Part shown: positions 6,045-6,062 of the stretch, one piece after another | Position numbering within the stretch: the first letter of the stretch is position 1 | Layout: each line of letters begins with the position of its first letter | Source of the DNA: Clostridiaceae bacterium | Lineage (GTDB): Bacteria > Bacillota > Clostridia > Saccharofermentanales > UBA5734 | Reading direction: 5' to 3' | Length of the DNA: 6,062 nt | Assembly (NCBI GenBank): GCA_012511525.1 | Contig: JAAZFW010000266.1 | Location: 1 to 6,062, forward strand | Notes under the pieces: model-generated | What the model was told of the DNA's origin: nothing | What the model saw: only the letters and a program-made list of their open reading frames with translations | Database searches by the model: none | Made by a program: the position numbers and the translations under genes

Positions 6045-6062
6045 TCCTGGTCGGCGATGCGA
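6045..6062. other. Short 3' flank with no callable feature
   Basis: Eighteen bases follow the last stop. An ATG at 6057-6059 lies near the edge but has no recognisable ribosome binding site before it, so no gene start is called. No terminator hairpin is visible, and the operon may continue beyond the window. Confidence 0.5.

Noticed and set aside
6057..6062. ATG near the right edge as the start of a fifth operon gene
   Set aside because: Only two codons are visible and no Shine-Dalgarno sequence is seen in the 12 bases between the previous stop and this ATG.

Overview
The window holds the 3' end of one gene followed by a compact four-gene operon, all on the + strand. The operon encodes a complete ABC efflux-type machine: a lipoprotein membrane-fusion (HlyD-family) adaptor, a 953-residue permease with two FtsX-like halves, and two different ABC ATPases. 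The second ATPase carries an extra C-terminal domain that reads as an AbrB/SpoVT-type swapped-hairpin domain. About 96% of the window is coding. There are no tRNA or rRNA genes, CRISPR arrays or insertion sequences.

Organism: the DNA is moderately GC-rich, by eye in the mid to upper 50s percent. It uses strong AGGAGG-type ribosome binding sites and a GTG start. The upstream gene looks like a radical-SAM activase of the anaerobic ribonucleotide reductase type, which points to an anaerobe. An adaptor made as a lipoprotein, with no outer-membrane channel gene beside it, fits a monoderm. My best guess is a GC-richer anaerobic Clostridia-like Firmicute or a Chloroflexi/Anaerolineae relative. This is inference, because no marker gene is present.

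Layout: 1-284, C-terminal part of the activase-like protein. 285-504, a 220-bp intergenic region containing an AT-rich stretch, an 8-T tract, weak -10-like hexamers and a perfect 8-bp inverted repeat just before the first ribosome binding site. 505-1521, adaptor lipoprotein. 1534-4395, two-headed FtsX/MacB-type permease. 4399-5100, first ATPase. 5097-6044, second ATPase with the AbrB-like tail. The last 18 bases hold nothing that can be called.

How it works together: the gaps are 12 nt, 3 nt and a 4-nt ATGA overlap, so the four proteins are almost certainly made together. The permease carries both FtsX halves in one chain. The two ATPases both keep every catalytic motif, so the simplest model is one permease sitting on a heterodimer of the two ATPases. 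The adaptor would stand on the outer face beside the two large extracytoplasmic domains, as MacA does with MacB. The substrate cannot be read from the sequence. The AbrB-like tail is the most unusual element. It lacks most of the arginines that AbrB uses to bind DNA, so a dimerisation or assembly role looks more likely than transcription control.
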